From: Halobacillus shinanisalinarum
GTDB taxonomy: Bacteria > Bacillota > Bacilli > Bacillales > Halobacillaceae
Length of the DNA stretch: 64,000 bases
NCBI RefSeq assembly: GCF_022919835.1
Contig: NZ_CP095074.1
Location: 3,081,501 to 3,145,500 of the forward strand
Reading direction: 5' to 3'
Shown here: piece by piece, positions 1 to 8,350 of the stretch
Layout: the number at the start of each line of letters is the position of its first letter
Position numbering within the stretch: the stretch's first letter is position 1
Translations under genes and position numbers: made by a program
The notes under the pieces: model-generated
Told to the model about the DNA's origin: nothing
What the model saw: the letters and a program-made list of their open reading frames with translations, nothing else
The model's database searches: none

Positions 1-44
1 ATAATTTAAAATCGGAAAACTTATCATTGTACAGAACACATCTA

Positions 45-58
45 TGAAAGCGTTTTAA
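45..58. promoter_or_regulatory. cre-like CcpA site upstream of the tct operon
   Basis: TGAAAGCGTTTTAA fits the catabolite-responsive element consensus (TGWAARCGYTWNCW) except at the last positions. It lies about 100 bp upstream of the RraA-like gene, so carbon catabolite control of the operon is likely. The same core recurs at 47825 and 54078. Confidence 0.6.
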
Positions 59-98
59 AAAAGTGTTTACAAAACGCAATTTACCGTGCTAGTATAAA

Positions 99-143
99 TG
101 TAATAATTATTACACTATTCAGATATGTAATAATATTTATTAC
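99..143. promoter_or_regulatory. Paired palindromic operators, HexR/RpiR-like
   Basis: TGTAATAATTATTACA (99-114) is a perfect 16-bp palindrome. A second, imperfect copy (GTAATAA / TTATTAC arms) lies at 126-143, so the repeats start 27 bp apart. From memory, the RpiR-family regulator HexR binds TGTARTWWWATTACA, which is nearly the same. An RpiR-family gene closes this operon at 6652-7502, so autoregulation is a reasonable inference. Confidence 0.55.
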
Positions 144-161
144 TTTTAAGGGGGTTAGGTA

Positions 162-830
162 ATGGAAAATGCTCCACTTTTGTCTGATGCAGTAATGGAA
201 CGAGTGAAAAAATTGAATACGACGCTTCTCGCTGATGCGATGGAGGGTAATGGATCGATGAACTTTAATATTAAACCAGTATCCGATGATATAATGGTCG
301 CTGGTACGGCGTTGACTGTAGATCTCCGACCGGGAGATAATCTGTTTTTACATCAGGCCATTTACATGGGTTCGAAAGGATATGTATTAGTGGTAGATGG
401 CAAAGGTCACACGGAGAATGCTTACTTAGGAGATTTAATGGCCAGCGCAGCAAAAGCTATGGGTATTGAAGGTATTGTGGTTAATGGTTTGGTAAGGGAT
501 AAAAATGAGTTGAAAAAAATGAATTTTCCTATTTTTTCGAGAGGGTATATCTCAAATGGCCCTTATAAAGATGGCCCCGGAAAAATAAATGTAGTTATTT
601 CTTGTGGAAATACAACCGTTCATCCTGGTGATTTGATCGTGGGGGATGCGAATGGAGTGGTTGTAGTTCCTAGGGAGAAAATAAACGATGTGCTTGATAG
701 GGGTGAGAAAAAATTAGTATATGAACAAAATCGTATTGAAAAGATAGATGCTTTTCAACTAGGAAAACATGATATTTTAGACATCGCTCCAAGTTGGCTT
801 GAAGGTGAAATGGCAAAATACAAAGATTAA
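162..830 (+). CDS. RraA family protein, probable 4-hydroxy-4-methyl-2-oxoglutarate-type aldolase
   Basis: This 222-aa protein has the RraA/dimethylmenaquinone-methyltransferase-like fold. The family includes RNase E inhibitors and class II pyruvate aldolases that cleave 4-hydroxy-4-methyl-2-oxoglutarate or 4-carboxy-4-hydroxy-2-oxoadipate to two oxoacids. The aldolase-type motif GD-x20-RD is present exactly (G90-D91 and R112-D113), which binds the divalent metal and the pyruvate carboxylate in characterised members. The ATG follows a strong AAGGGGG ribosome site. It opens an operon with a 6PGDH-like dehydrogenase and a tripartite tricarboxylate transporter, so a catabolic aldolase role on an imported carboxylate is more likely than RNase regulation. 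The natural substrate cannot be read from sequence. Confidence 0.85.
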   Translation: MENAPLLSDAVMERVKKLNTTLLADAMEGNGSMNFNIKPVSDDIMVAGTALTVDLRPGDNLFLHQAIYMGSKGYVLVVDGKGHTENAYLGDLMASAAKAMGIEGIVVNGLVRDKNELKKMNFPIFSRGYISNGPYKDGPGKINVVISCGNTTVHPGDLIVGDANGVVVVPREKINDVLDRGEKKLVYEQNRIEKIDAFQLGKHDILDIAPSWLEGEMAKYKD

Positions 831-887
831 TTGAGTTGGAGTGAATAACGATTTGGGATTATTTTTTGCTAATTATTGAATATTGAT

Positions 888-901
888 TGTAAGCGCATTC
901 A
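888..901. promoter_or_regulatory. cre-like site between the first two genes
   Basis: TGTAAGCGCATTCA matches the cre consensus well and lies 48 bp upstream of the dehydrogenase ATG, in the 118-bp gap after the RraA-like gene. It could be a second catabolite-control point, acting as a roadblock or on an internal promoter. Confidence 0.5.
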
Positions 902-948
902 CTGATGAGTATAAAATAATGGCTAAAGTTTGGATAGGAGTTATTGAA

Positions 949-1848
949 ATGAAAATAGGGTTTATTGGGTTTGGAGAAGTAAGTTATGAAATGTCGAAAG
1001 GTTTTAAGGAAGCCGGAGTAAAAGACATATGTGCTTTTGATCCACTTTATGAAGAAAGTAGTGTGCAAGAAAGAGCAAGTCGATCAAACGTTTCATTATT
1101 CGCAGATCCTGAGGAAGTTGCAGCACGAGAATTAGATGTTTTGATTGTCGCTGTTCCTGCCCAGTATGCATATTCAGCGTGGGAACAAATCGTTGACCAT
1201 TTTAAGAAAGAAACAGTTTATGTTGATGTCTCGACAGCCGGAGCCTCCGTTAAAAACGACATTCACCAGAAATTAATGAAGGAAAATTACTGCCTAGTAG
1301 ACGCAGCGTTAATGGGTCCCCTCCCTGTGCACCAGCATAGAGTTCCTATTATTGCTAGTGGGGATGGTACAGACAAGTTTATAAAGATCATGAAGCCCTA
1401 TCAAATGGATATCGAAAAAATAAGCACTAGAGCAGGGGACGCGACAAATATCAAATTCATACGAAGCATTTACACTAAAGGTCTATCTATGCTTCTACTG
1501 GAAGTTATTCAATTATCAAATAAATTGGATTTGGAAGATACTATTATTAATTCATTGGCACGGACTATGGATGAAAAACCTTTCGTGGAAATCATGAACC
1601 GCCTAATCACGGGGAGCGCTATTCATTCTGAAAGGCGTCAAGTGGAGATGGAAAACGTAATTTCATTTATTGAAGAAAATGGTGAACTGCCGATTATGGC
1701 AAAAGCAACCAAAGATAAATTGGCACAACTTACTGCATATGGACTAAAAGAAAAATTCAATAATGAGACGCCTGAGAACTGGAAATTAGTTGTAAACAAA
1801 CTATTATCTATGGAAAGAGGGGAAAAAAATAATGAGATTGTTAAATAA
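949..1848 (+). CDS. NAD(P)-binding 6PGDH/HIBADH-like oxidoreductase with DUF1932 C-terminus
   Basis: The protein is 299 aa with an N-terminal Rossmann dinucleotide-binding motif (GFIGFGEVS, residues 4-12) followed by a 3-hydroxyisobutyrate / 6-phosphogluconate dehydrogenase-like domain. The C-terminal half resembles the DUF1932 helical domain (the segment with KFIRSIYTKGL). I chose the ATG at 949 over an in-frame ATG at 883. The later start has a GGATAGGAG site at the right spacing and begins exactly at the Rossmann strand, and the earlier one would place the cre-like site inside the gene. It probably oxidises a hydroxy acid, either the substrate or product of the neighbouring aldolase. The stop overlaps the next start by 17 bp, indicating translational coupling. 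Confidence 0.82.
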   Translation: MKIGFIGFGEVSYEMSKGFKEAGVKDICAFDPLYEESSVQERASRSNVSLFADPEEVAARELDVLIVAVPAQYAYSAWEQIVDHFKKETVYVDVSTAGASVKNDIHQKLMKENYCLVDAALMGPLPVHQHRVPIIASGDGTDKFIKIMKPYQMDIEKISTRAGDATNIKFIRSIYTKGLSMLLLEVIQLSNKLDLEDTIINSLARTMDEKPFVEIMNRLITGSAIHSERRQVEMENVISFIEENGELPIMAKATKDKLAQLTAYGLKEKFNNETPENWKLVVNKLLSMERGEKNNEIVK

Positions 1849-2803
1849 AACAGGGTTTCTTGGGATGATGGTAGCTTTGCTTATTACTTTAAGTGCTTGT
1901 GGAAATAGCTCTTCAGCAGGGGGAGAGGGAGATGGCAGTAATTATCCAGAAAAAGAGATTAAAATAGTTGTTCCCTTTGCCGCTGGTGGAGCTGCTACAA
2001 CTACCGCAAGGCTTATAGCACAGAACATGGAAGAACACGTCGGTCAGGAGATTGTTGTAGAAAACCGAGAAGGCGGAGGCGGTACTGCAGGACAACAAGC
2101 AGTTGCTTCAGCAGAACCAAACGGTTATACCTTGTTGTTAGCGACAAACTCTGTGATTACAAACCCTATATTCAGTAAGACTGGGTATACGCACGAGGAC
2201 TTTGCGCCGATAGGACAGGTAGTCAGTGATGCTTCCTATCTATACATCCCTGAAGATGCTCCATATGACGACTATGAATCTTTCGTGTCTTACGCTAAAG
2301 AAAACCCAGGTGAAGTAACGATTGGAACTTCTGGAGCGCAGGCATCTGACACCTTTGCGGCAAAAGACCTGATAGAAGCCGAGGGGTTGGACGCTCAGAC
2401 TGTTCCGTATGATGGTGCGGCACGAGCCGTTAGTTCTGCTGCAGGTGGTCATGATGATGCAGCAATGAGTAGTTTTTCCGAAACTGAAGGTCAAGTGCAA
2501 GAAGGGAATTTGAAGCCTGTACTAATATTCAGTGAAGATAGTTCAGAGGAATACCCAGATATACCTACTACGGCTGATATAGGATATGAAGAGATCACGG
2601 ACGAATCATGGAGAGGCCTGGTTGCACCTGAGGGTACAGACGAAGAAATTTTAAACTATTTAACGGATGCATTAGAGAAGGCATTTAATGAAGAGGACTT
2701 TCAAAAAGCTATGGAGAACCAGGGAATGGTCACTCGTTTTCGAAATGGTGAAGAACTCACAGAACTTATGAATAAACAGTATGAGCAGTACAATGGTGAA
2801 TAA
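1832..2803 (+). CDS. tctC: Tripartite tricarboxylate transporter substrate-binding lipoprotein TctC
   Basis: This 323-aa protein is a Bug/TctC-family extracytoplasmic binding protein. Residues 1-23 form a lipoprotein signal with lipobox LSAC, so the mature protein is anchored on the outer face of the membrane. The typical segments IKIVVPFAAGGA and VENREGGGGTAG follow. It delivers a carboxylate to the TctAB membrane pair encoded just downstream. The ATG is preceded by AGAGGGG and lies inside the end of the dehydrogenase gene. Ligand identity is not predictable, since Bug proteins bind citrate, terephthalate, glutamate and others. Confidence 0.92.
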   Translation: MRLLNKTGFLGMMVALLITLSACGNSSSAGGEGDGSNYPEKEIKIVVPFAAGGAATTTARLIAQNMEEHVGQEIVVENREGGGGTAGQQAVASAEPNGYTLLLATNSVITNPIFSKTGYTHEDFAPIGQVVSDASYLYIPEDAPYDDYESFVSYAKENPGEVTIGTSGAQASDTFAAKDLIEAEGLDAQTVPYDGAARAVSSAAGGHDDAAMSSFSETEGQVQEGNLKPVLIFSEDSSEEYPDIPTTADIGYEEITDESWRGLVAPEGTDEEILNYLTDALEKAFNEEDFQKAMENQGMVTRFRNGEELTELMNKQYEQYNGE

Positions 2804-2811
2804 TTAGGGCC

Positions 2812-2842
2812 ATGACCTCTACCTAATAGAGGTAGGGGTCAT
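2812..2842 (+). terminator. Intercistronic hairpin between tctC and tctB
   Basis: Arms ATGACCTCTACCT and AGGTAGGGGTCAT pair over 13 bp with one G-T wobble and a 5-nt loop, followed by ATTTTC. With only a weak U tract, it probably acts as a 3' stabiliser or partial terminator that raises tctC mRNA over the membrane subunits. Confidence 0.6.
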
Positions 2843-2874
2843 ATTTTCAGATGAATATATCAGGGGGAGCTATT

Positions 2875-3330
2875 ATGCAGAAATCTAATTATATATTTGC
2901 GATCATCATGGCAATTCTTGCGCTTCTCTTTTATTTTTGGGGAAATGCGTTTTCAGAGGAGGCTAGCCAGTGGCCACAATTTTTTGCTATTACTTTACTG
3001 TTACTTTCTATACTATTGGTTGTCGACACATTTTTGAAACCTAACCGCGAAAAAGATGAAGATGAGGATGAAGTGGCAAAACCGCAAATATATGAAAAGA
3101 AAGTCTTTTATTCAGCACTTTTATTAATTGTATATTTGTTGATAATGGATAAATTGGGTTTTTTATTGACCACACCGATTTTCCTGGCTGCTCTACTATG
3201 GGCAATCAATTATAGGTTTATTACTAAATTAGTAACAATTTCTCTAGGGACTACAATAGCGCTCACCATTATATTTCAATTTCTATTAGGTGTTCCTATA
3301 CCGCAAGGCGTTTTGGCAAATCTGTTCTAA
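2875..3330 (+). CDS. tctB: Tripartite tricarboxylate transporter small membrane subunit TctB
   Basis: The protein is 151 aa with four predicted hydrophobic segments, the usual topology of the small TctB subunit. An acidic/basic cytoplasmic stretch (EKDEDEDEVAKP) sits in the middle. The ATG at 2875 follows CAGGGGGAGC at good spacing; an ATG 24 bp upstream lacks a ribosome site. TctB partners with TctA (12 TM) and TctC in sodium-driven carboxylate uptake. Sequence conservation in TctB is low, so the call rests on size, topology and its place between tctC and tctA. Confidence 0.85.
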   Translation: MQKSNYIFAIIMAILALLFYFWGNAFSEEASQWPQFFAITLLLLSILLVVDTFLKPNREKDEDEDEVAKPQIYEKKVFYSALLLIVYLLIMDKLGFLLTTPIFLAALLWAINYRFITKLVTISLGTTIALTIIFQFLLGVPIPQGVLANLF

Positions 3331-3342
3331 AGGAGAGTCTTT

Positions 3343-4836
3343 ATGGATCTGTGGATGAATGCAGTTTCTGATGTGTTTACATTAACTAACCTTTCCGTCA
3401 TTCTATTCGGTACAGTGTTCGGAATAATTATGGGATGTTTGCCAGGAATGAGCTCTACTATGTCTATAGCAATCATCATTCCTTTTACTTTTACAATGGA
3501 TCCAGCGTCTGGAATCATACTCCTTTCTGCGATTTATTGTGCCTCGGTTTATGGAGGTTCTATTTCAGCTATCCTTTTGAATACTCCAGGTACACCGGCC
3601 GGAGCAGCCACAGTACTGGATGGTTACCCTTTATCCCAGAAAGGCGAGAGCGGAAGAGTGTTAGGTGTCTCAGCTGTAGCTTCCGGACTGGGGGGTATCA
3701 TTAGTGCAATAATACTTTCCACTACTGCTCCATTTTTGGCGGATCAAGCTTTACGTTTTGGTGCAGCTGAATATTTTGCTGTCGCCATTTTTGGAATATC
3801 AGTTGTATCAAGTTTAGGCGGGAAAAATCCAATAAAAGGATTGATCGCTGGCGTTTTTGGCATTTTAATAGCTACCGTAGGATTAGATCCAATTGTCGGT
3901 TACCCAAGGTATACGTTAGGGGAACCAGATCTAAATGCTGGATTTTCGCTGATACCTGTCCTAATAGGGGTGTTTTCTGCTTCACAATCGTTTGTATTGA
4001 TAAAGAATGCAGGGAAAGACAAAGATGCGACCGTAAGTGATGTTTCGACTAATTCACGTCTGACTTTCAGAGAAACTATCAAACTATTACCAAATATATC
4101 TCGTTCTTCTTTAATAGGAACGTTTATAGGTATTATCCCGGGTATAGGTGGAGATCCGGCAGCTTTTGTAGCTTATAACGAAGCAATGCGCTGGTCGAAA
4201 AACCCGAAGAATTTTGGAAAAGGGGAAATAGGTGGGGTAGCTGCCCCGGAAGCTGCAAATAACGCAGTAACAGGAGGAGCCCTGATTCCATTACTTACAT
4301 TAGGTATACCTGGAAATACAGTAACAGCCATTTTGATCGGTGGCCTATTAATCCATGGATTGCGCCCAGGGCCTATGCTTTTTGAAGAAAATGGCGATGT
4401 AGTATATGCATTGTTTATAAGTTTACTAGTTACAAATATTTTATTTATGGTGTTTGGTTTAGCGTTTACGAAGTATTTTGCAGCGGTCTTAAAGGTTCCT
4501 TCCATAATTTTAGGACCTATCATTTTAATGTTAAGTATCATAGGTGCTTATGCTATTCACAATAGTTATTTTGATATATGGATTATGCTGATATTTGGTT
4601 TTATTGGGTATTTGTTCAGGCAGATCAATGTTCCGACAACTCCAATCGTTCTGGCCTTGATCCTAGGACCTATTGCCGAAGAGAGTTTTCGACAAGCACT
4701 ACTGCAAGGTGGCGGAGAGATGAGTATTTTTGTTACTCGTCCAATTACTGTAGTATTTTTAATTTTGGCTGTCATTTCGTTTTTCACTCCATTTGTGAGA
4801 GACTTTATACAATCAAAGAAACTAAAAAAAGTCTAA
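3343..4836 (+). CDS. tctA: Tripartite tricarboxylate transporter large permease TctA
   Basis: This 497-aa polytopic protein has the TctA hallmarks: the glycine-rich start (GCLPGMSSTMSIAI), the segment GSISAILLNTPGTPA, the repeated LGIPGN and IGIIPGIGGDPA motifs, and roughly 12 hydrophobic segments. It forms the ion-coupled permease of the TTT system. AGGAGA precedes the ATG, 12 bp after tctB. There is no sign of truncation, and the length is normal for the family. Confidence 0.95.
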   Translation: MDLWMNAVSDVFTLTNLSVILFGTVFGIIMGCLPGMSSTMSIAIIIPFTFTMDPASGIILLSAIYCASVYGGSISAILLNTPGTPAGAATVLDGYPLSQKGESGRVLGVSAVASGLGGIISAIILSTTAPFLADQALRFGAAEYFAVAIFGISVVSSLGGKNPIKGLIAGVFGILIATVGLDPIVGYPRYTLGEPDLNAGFSLIPVLIGVFSASQSFVLIKNAGKDKDATVSDVSTNSRLTFRETIKLLPNISRSSLIGTFIGIIPGIGGDPAAFVAYNEAMRWSKNPKNFGKGEIGGVAAPEAANNAVTGGALIPLLTLGIPGNTVTAILIGGLLIHGLRPGPMLFEENGDVVYALFISLLVTNILFMVFGLAFTKYFAAVLKVPSIILGPIILMLSIIGAYAIHNSYFDIWIMLIFGFIGYLFRQINVPTTPIVLALILGPIAEESFRQALLQGGGEMSIFVTRPITVVFLILAVISFFTPFVRDFIQSKKLKKV

Positions 4837-4927
4837 CCTATCATGAAGGAAAATAAAGAAAACTTATACCGAATTCAAAACACTGTCCAAAAAATGCTGT
4901 GTGAAGTATATAAAGGAAGGATATATC

Positions 4928-5368
4928 GTGGAAAATCTATCTATAAAACCTGATAATTTTCAGGATTTAACACTAGACCATTTATCTTCGTTTCTCCATG
5001 GGAAGAGTTACAAAGATTTCATACAATTTTTCTTAGAAGAAAATAATAAGGGAGAAAATGGCTTACTCGTCAAAAATATTCGCGAGTCTCTGCTTCAAGA
5101 GGAAGAGGATTTTGTGCAAAACCAAATTGAATACTTCAATCGTAACGCCAGTGAATTGGCATTGTGGGTTAGTCCTGCTGAAAAAGTATTTGATCAATTT
5201 AAAAAGAACTATGAAGGGGACTCCTACGAAGGTTTAAATAGTGAAAAGGTGCCCAGGATGTTTCTCCTTCTAACGTTAAACTATGTTTTTGTTGGTTATA
5301 AAGACAAACAATTTCGAAAAGGCCTGGGACTAAAAAAACGCTCTTTTTTGAAGCCTTTTAAGATCTGA
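4928..5368 (+). CDS. Hypothetical protein between the TTT transporter and MFS genes
   Basis: I do not recognise this 146-aa soluble protein. It starts at GTG 4928, which follows AAGGAAGG by seven bases; a GTG at 4901 has no ribosome site. It is acidic in the first two thirds, with a probable helical stretch rich in E and Q (residues about 50-75), and ends in a basic tail (KGLGLKKRSFLKPFK). It has no signal peptide or membrane segment. It lies in the same operon as a carboxylate transporter and an MFS permease, so a role in the same catabolic pathway is inferred only from context. Confidence 0.6.
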   Translation: MENLSIKPDNFQDLTLDHLSSFLHGKSYKDFIQFFLEENNKGENGLLVKNIRESLLQEEEDFVQNQIEYFNRNASELALWVSPAEKVFDQFKKNYEGDSYEGLNSEKVPRMFLLLTLNYVFVGYKDKQFRKGLGLKKRSFLKPFKI

Positions 5369-5397
5369 ATGCACAAATAGACATGGTGGCGATATTC

Positions 5398-6543
5398 ATG
5401 AAAAAGGATAAAAATGTGTATTTAATCTTACTATGTACTGCCTGTTTTATGTTCGGTATTGCTGGGAGTCGTCCTCTAATTCCGCTGTTTGCTAAAAATC
5501 TTGGGGCTACAAACACCGACATTGGTGTAATCGTTGCAATGTTTTCCCTTTTACCTTTGTTTCTTTCATTTCCCATGGGGAAAATACTTGATGAAATCGG
5601 CCCCAAAAGGCCTCTTTTGTACAGTGTAGGTTTAGGGGCGGCGGGGCTTCTATGGCCTTATTTATCGCCGAATTTATCAGGAATATATATTTCCCAAGTA
5701 TTAACGGGTGTTTCACAAATGGCCTTTGTTATAGCAATGCAGACTTTTACAGGGCTTTTTAAAAAAGAAGAAACACGAGAATTTAATATATTTATATTTA
5801 GTATTGGGGCGGCAGCTGGAAATTTTGCCGGCCCCCTGTTCAGTGGCATACTCTCTCAACAGAAAGGGTATGCTTTTACGTTTTTTGTTTTGGCGATTTT
5901 GTCCGTAATTTCTGTTTTTCTAGTTCTTCTCTTACAAATTATAGATAAGAGTGATAAGAAAAGCAAAAGGACGGATATAGATAACACTGTGTTTGATTTA
6001 TTGAAACAACCGGGATTAAGGAATGCTTTCCTAGTAAGTGCTTTAGTTTTAATAGCAAAGGATATGTATATTGCGTATTTTCCTTTACTTGCTTATGAAA
6101 AGGGCATTTCAAATGCCTTAATAGGGCTAATTATATCAATAAACGCTGGAGCAGGTGTGTTAATTAGAATTTTCCTCCCGGTTATTGCACAAAAATGGAA
6201 CCGTCGGAAAGTTATTTCATTTTCTATCCTGGCAATTGCTTTACTTTACACAACTCACCCAATATTAGAACATGTCGCTCTATTCCTCGTTATTTCGTTT
6301 ATTCTTGGTATTTGTTTGGGGATAGGTCAACCTTTATCAATATCAGCTACAATGAGTAATCTCCCATCTGATCAGGTAGGAAAAGGATTAGGGTTAAGGT
6401 TAACTATTAATAAGTTTACGCAAGTTACCATCCCTGTGTTTTTGGGGATGGCAGCAAGTGTTGTCGGAATAACGGGGGTATTCTATATGGTAGGTTTTCT
6501 TATGTTCACAGGTACAATAAATATAAGAAAGGATAAGGGTTAG
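5398..6543 (+). CDS. MFS transporter
   Basis: The protein is 381 aa with 12 predicted transmembrane segments. An MFS-type loop between TM2 and TM3 is recognisable (GKILDEIGPKRPLL), as is the repeat-like loop in the second half (IAQKWNRRKVIS). The start at 5398 (MKKDKN) is preferred over ATG 5383 because GGTGG lies upstream, although the ribosome site is weak. It is the last intact gene of the operon before the RpiR regulator. It could export a pathway intermediate or import a related substrate; substrate specificity is not readable. Confidence 0.85.
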   Translation: MKKDKNVYLILLCTACFMFGIAGSRPLIPLFAKNLGATNTDIGVIVAMFSLLPLFLSFPMGKILDEIGPKRPLLYSVGLGAAGLLWPYLSPNLSGIYISQVLTGVSQMAFVIAMQTFTGLFKKEETREFNIFIFSIGAAAGNFAGPLFSGILSQQKGYAFTFFVLAILSVISVFLVLLLQIIDKSDKKSKRTDIDNTVFDLLKQPGLRNAFLVSALVLIAKDMYIAYFPLLAYEKGISNALIGLIISINAGAGVLIRIFLPVIAQKWNRRKVISFSILAIALLYTTHPILEHVALFLVISFILGICLGIGQPLSISATMSNLPSDQVGKGLGLRLTINKFTQVTIPVFLGMAASVVGITGVFYMVGFLMFTGTINIRKDKG

Positions 6544-6618
6544 TTTTTGTTTGGCAAGGTAGATAGTGTTAAAGTAATATATACGTGAATATTTTTTACA
6601 CCTCGAATTGCTGGGTGA

Positions 6619-6630
6619 AGTAATTTTACT
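6619..6630. promoter_or_regulatory. Short operator-like palindrome upstream of rpiR-like gene
   Basis: AGTAATTTTACT is a 12-bp inverted repeat with the same GTAA/TTAC half-sites as the palindromes at 99-143. It lies 21 bp upstream of the RpiR-like start, so it may be an autoregulatory site. Confidence 0.35.
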
Positions 6631-6651
6631 ATAACTTATGGAGAGAGAACT

Positions 6652-7502
6652 ATGGATAATCTTTTGGTTAATTTAAAAGAGAGGATTTCTGAACTAACAA
6701 TCACCCAACGTAAAGTTGCTGATTATATTTTACAAAATCCTTCGGAGGTTGCTTTTCTTACCGTGGATCAATTAGCACGCAAAGTAGGCACCAGTACTAC
6801 AACTATTATGAGATTAACTTTTACCCTGGGATATACAGGGTACTCTCAATTTCAGAAAGGACTGCAGGCTATACTGCGTAATAGAACAGCCCCCCATACC
6901 CGTTTAGAAACGAATTTGAAAGATATGGGGACGAGGACCTGTGGGGACGTACAGTTAGCAAGCATCTGAACCAGATTGAAAATATGTTTGACCAAATCTC
7001 AGCCGAATATCTGGATACCATTATCGATGAAATTCTGGCAGCTGATCAAATTTATTGCACAAGTGTCCGTAGTGGCCTTCCTGTAGGTCAGTATTTGACC
7101 CACGGCTTGAATCGCTCATTGGGAAATTGTCATTTAGTAATGGCTGATATGAGTGATTGGATTGATGATATGATTAATATGAAATCCACTGATTTAATCA
7201 TTGCTACTAGTTTTCCAAGGTATGCTCAACGTATCATTGAATTCGTAAAGGTAGCAAGAGAGCGTAATATCAAAGTTATTGCTATTACAGATAACTATTC
7301 AGCTCCTATTGTGGAGCATGCTGATCATATTCTTACTTGTGATTCAAGTAGTATAGCCTTTCACAATTCACCTATTACAGCAATGGTCGTAGCTGACTAT
7401 ATTATTAGTGCGGCAGCTATTAGAAATTCAGATGAAACTCGGGGAAGGCTAGATGAAATAAACAACATATTAACAAAAATTGAATATCACCACGGTAAAT
7501 AA
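6652..7502 (+). pseudogene. MurR/RpiR family transcriptional regulator, frameshifted
   Basis: Two consecutive frames encode one RpiR-type protein. Residues 1-80 carry the HTH_6 domain (ITQRKVADYIL... STTTIMRLTF), and the second part carries a SIS sugar-phosphate/ligand domain (TSVRSGLPVGQYL, LIIATSFPRYA, ITDNYSAPIVEHAD). The frame is lost at the G run 6927-6930. One extra G restores a continuous 283-aa protein reading MGDEDLWGRT across the join, which is normal family length. No other lesion is visible. This is either a true loss of function or a homopolymer miscall; six other genes here show the same signature. It is the probable regulator of the preceding operon, given the HexR-like palindromes at 99-143. 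Confidence 0.85.
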
Positions 7503-7612
7503 TTTTGATTAGCAATAAGGCGTTATGATATGCCAACCCATCAAATTTAATCCCCAAAGAGATTAATTTGCTGGCATTACAACCTTCCTTATAAAGTTTA
7601 ATCATATGCACT

Positions 7613-7645
7613 CCAACAGCCTTCTAAGCTGTTGGTCTTTTTTTT
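7613..7645 (+). terminator. Rho-independent terminator
   Basis: Arms CCAACAGC and GCTGTTGG pair perfectly around CTTCTAA, followed by TC and eight T. It closes the tct/rpiR operon about 110 bp after the last stop. Confidence 0.85.
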
Positions 7646-8283
7646 GACGGCATTCTAAACCAATTCGTCAAGGAGAATGTGACTTTTAAAAAGTCACAAG
7701 AAAAGTAACGAGGGAACATAATCACTCGATGTGTATGGTGGAGTGATTGTGGTTTTGCTTCATTTGACAACTACCCCCGCAGCACCGAATTCTGCAACCG
7801 TTCGTTGCCTTCAAGGTAACTAAAAACGCCTTAAGGCGTTCTCAGAAGTAGAAAATGCCCTTGTGCTTCCCGAAATCACTGAAACAATGCTTAGAATGAC
7901 ACCATCCCTTTCCTAGCGAGGTTATTTTAGGCGTTATCAGTGGCTAGACATCAAATACGTTGAATACTTTGGATACGTTGTTTGCTGAGTGAAGATATCA
8001 GGTATTCAAAGTTACTTTTGGCTCAATTTTTCTTCTTAGAATACTTTAAATACTTCTTATTTTCATAGTATAGATAATCGCATTTTCCTGACGCTACCCC
8101 TTATAGGGATATTTGCTTGTACTAGGGCTAATATCGATTGATCGTCTGAAACCTCATAGTTTACAGCGGGAACTATTTGATATTTATTAAAGAGTCAGCA
8201 ACCTCATTATCCATCCTGACCCCACTTTGAAAAACGTTAAAGAAGTTTTTATGGCCTTAAGGAAGCACTTGGCATCACAAATG
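7646..8283. other. Gene-poor stretch before lacI-like gene
   Basis: I see no credible gene in these 640 bases. It holds several inverted repeats: TGTGACTTTT / AAAAGTCACA near 7678-7698, AATCACTC / GAGTGATT at 7720-7748, and the perfect 16-bp palindrome AACGCCTTAAGGCGTT at 7825-7840. The first resembles sequence near 17949-17985, with a shared AAGAAAAGTAACGAG tail. The segment near 8086-8115 (TTTTCCTGACGCTACCCC) has a relative at 62573-62604. This looks like decayed intergenic or mobile-element DNA. Confidence 0.4.
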
Positions 8284-8329
8284 TTGACAAATTTCTGAAT
8301 TTATTTTAGCCTACATGTAAGCGCTCTAA
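8284..8329 (+). promoter_or_regulatory. Promoter region of lacI-like gene with cre/LacI-type site
   Basis: TTGACA (8284-8289) is a good -35 element, but the -10 is poor. Downstream, TGTAAGCGCTCTAA (8316-8329) resembles both a cre box and a LacI-family operator with central CG. It ends 21 bp before the start codon, suggesting autoregulation or CcpA control. Confidence 0.4.
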
Positions 8330-8350
8330 TTAACAAGGAGATATAACACA

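Noticed and set aside
883..948. Upstream ATG extension of the DUF1932 dehydrogenase
   Set aside because: No ribosome site, the added residues precede the Rossmann strand, and the cre-like site would fall inside the gene.
4173..4541. 122-codon minus-strand ORF inside tctA
   Set aside because: Antisense shadow of a well-supported transporter gene, with no initiation signals.
7825..7840. Perfect palindrome AACGCCTTAAGGCGTT as an operator
   Set aside because: No promoter or gene start nearby; could be a chance hairpin or relic. Noted only in the region description.
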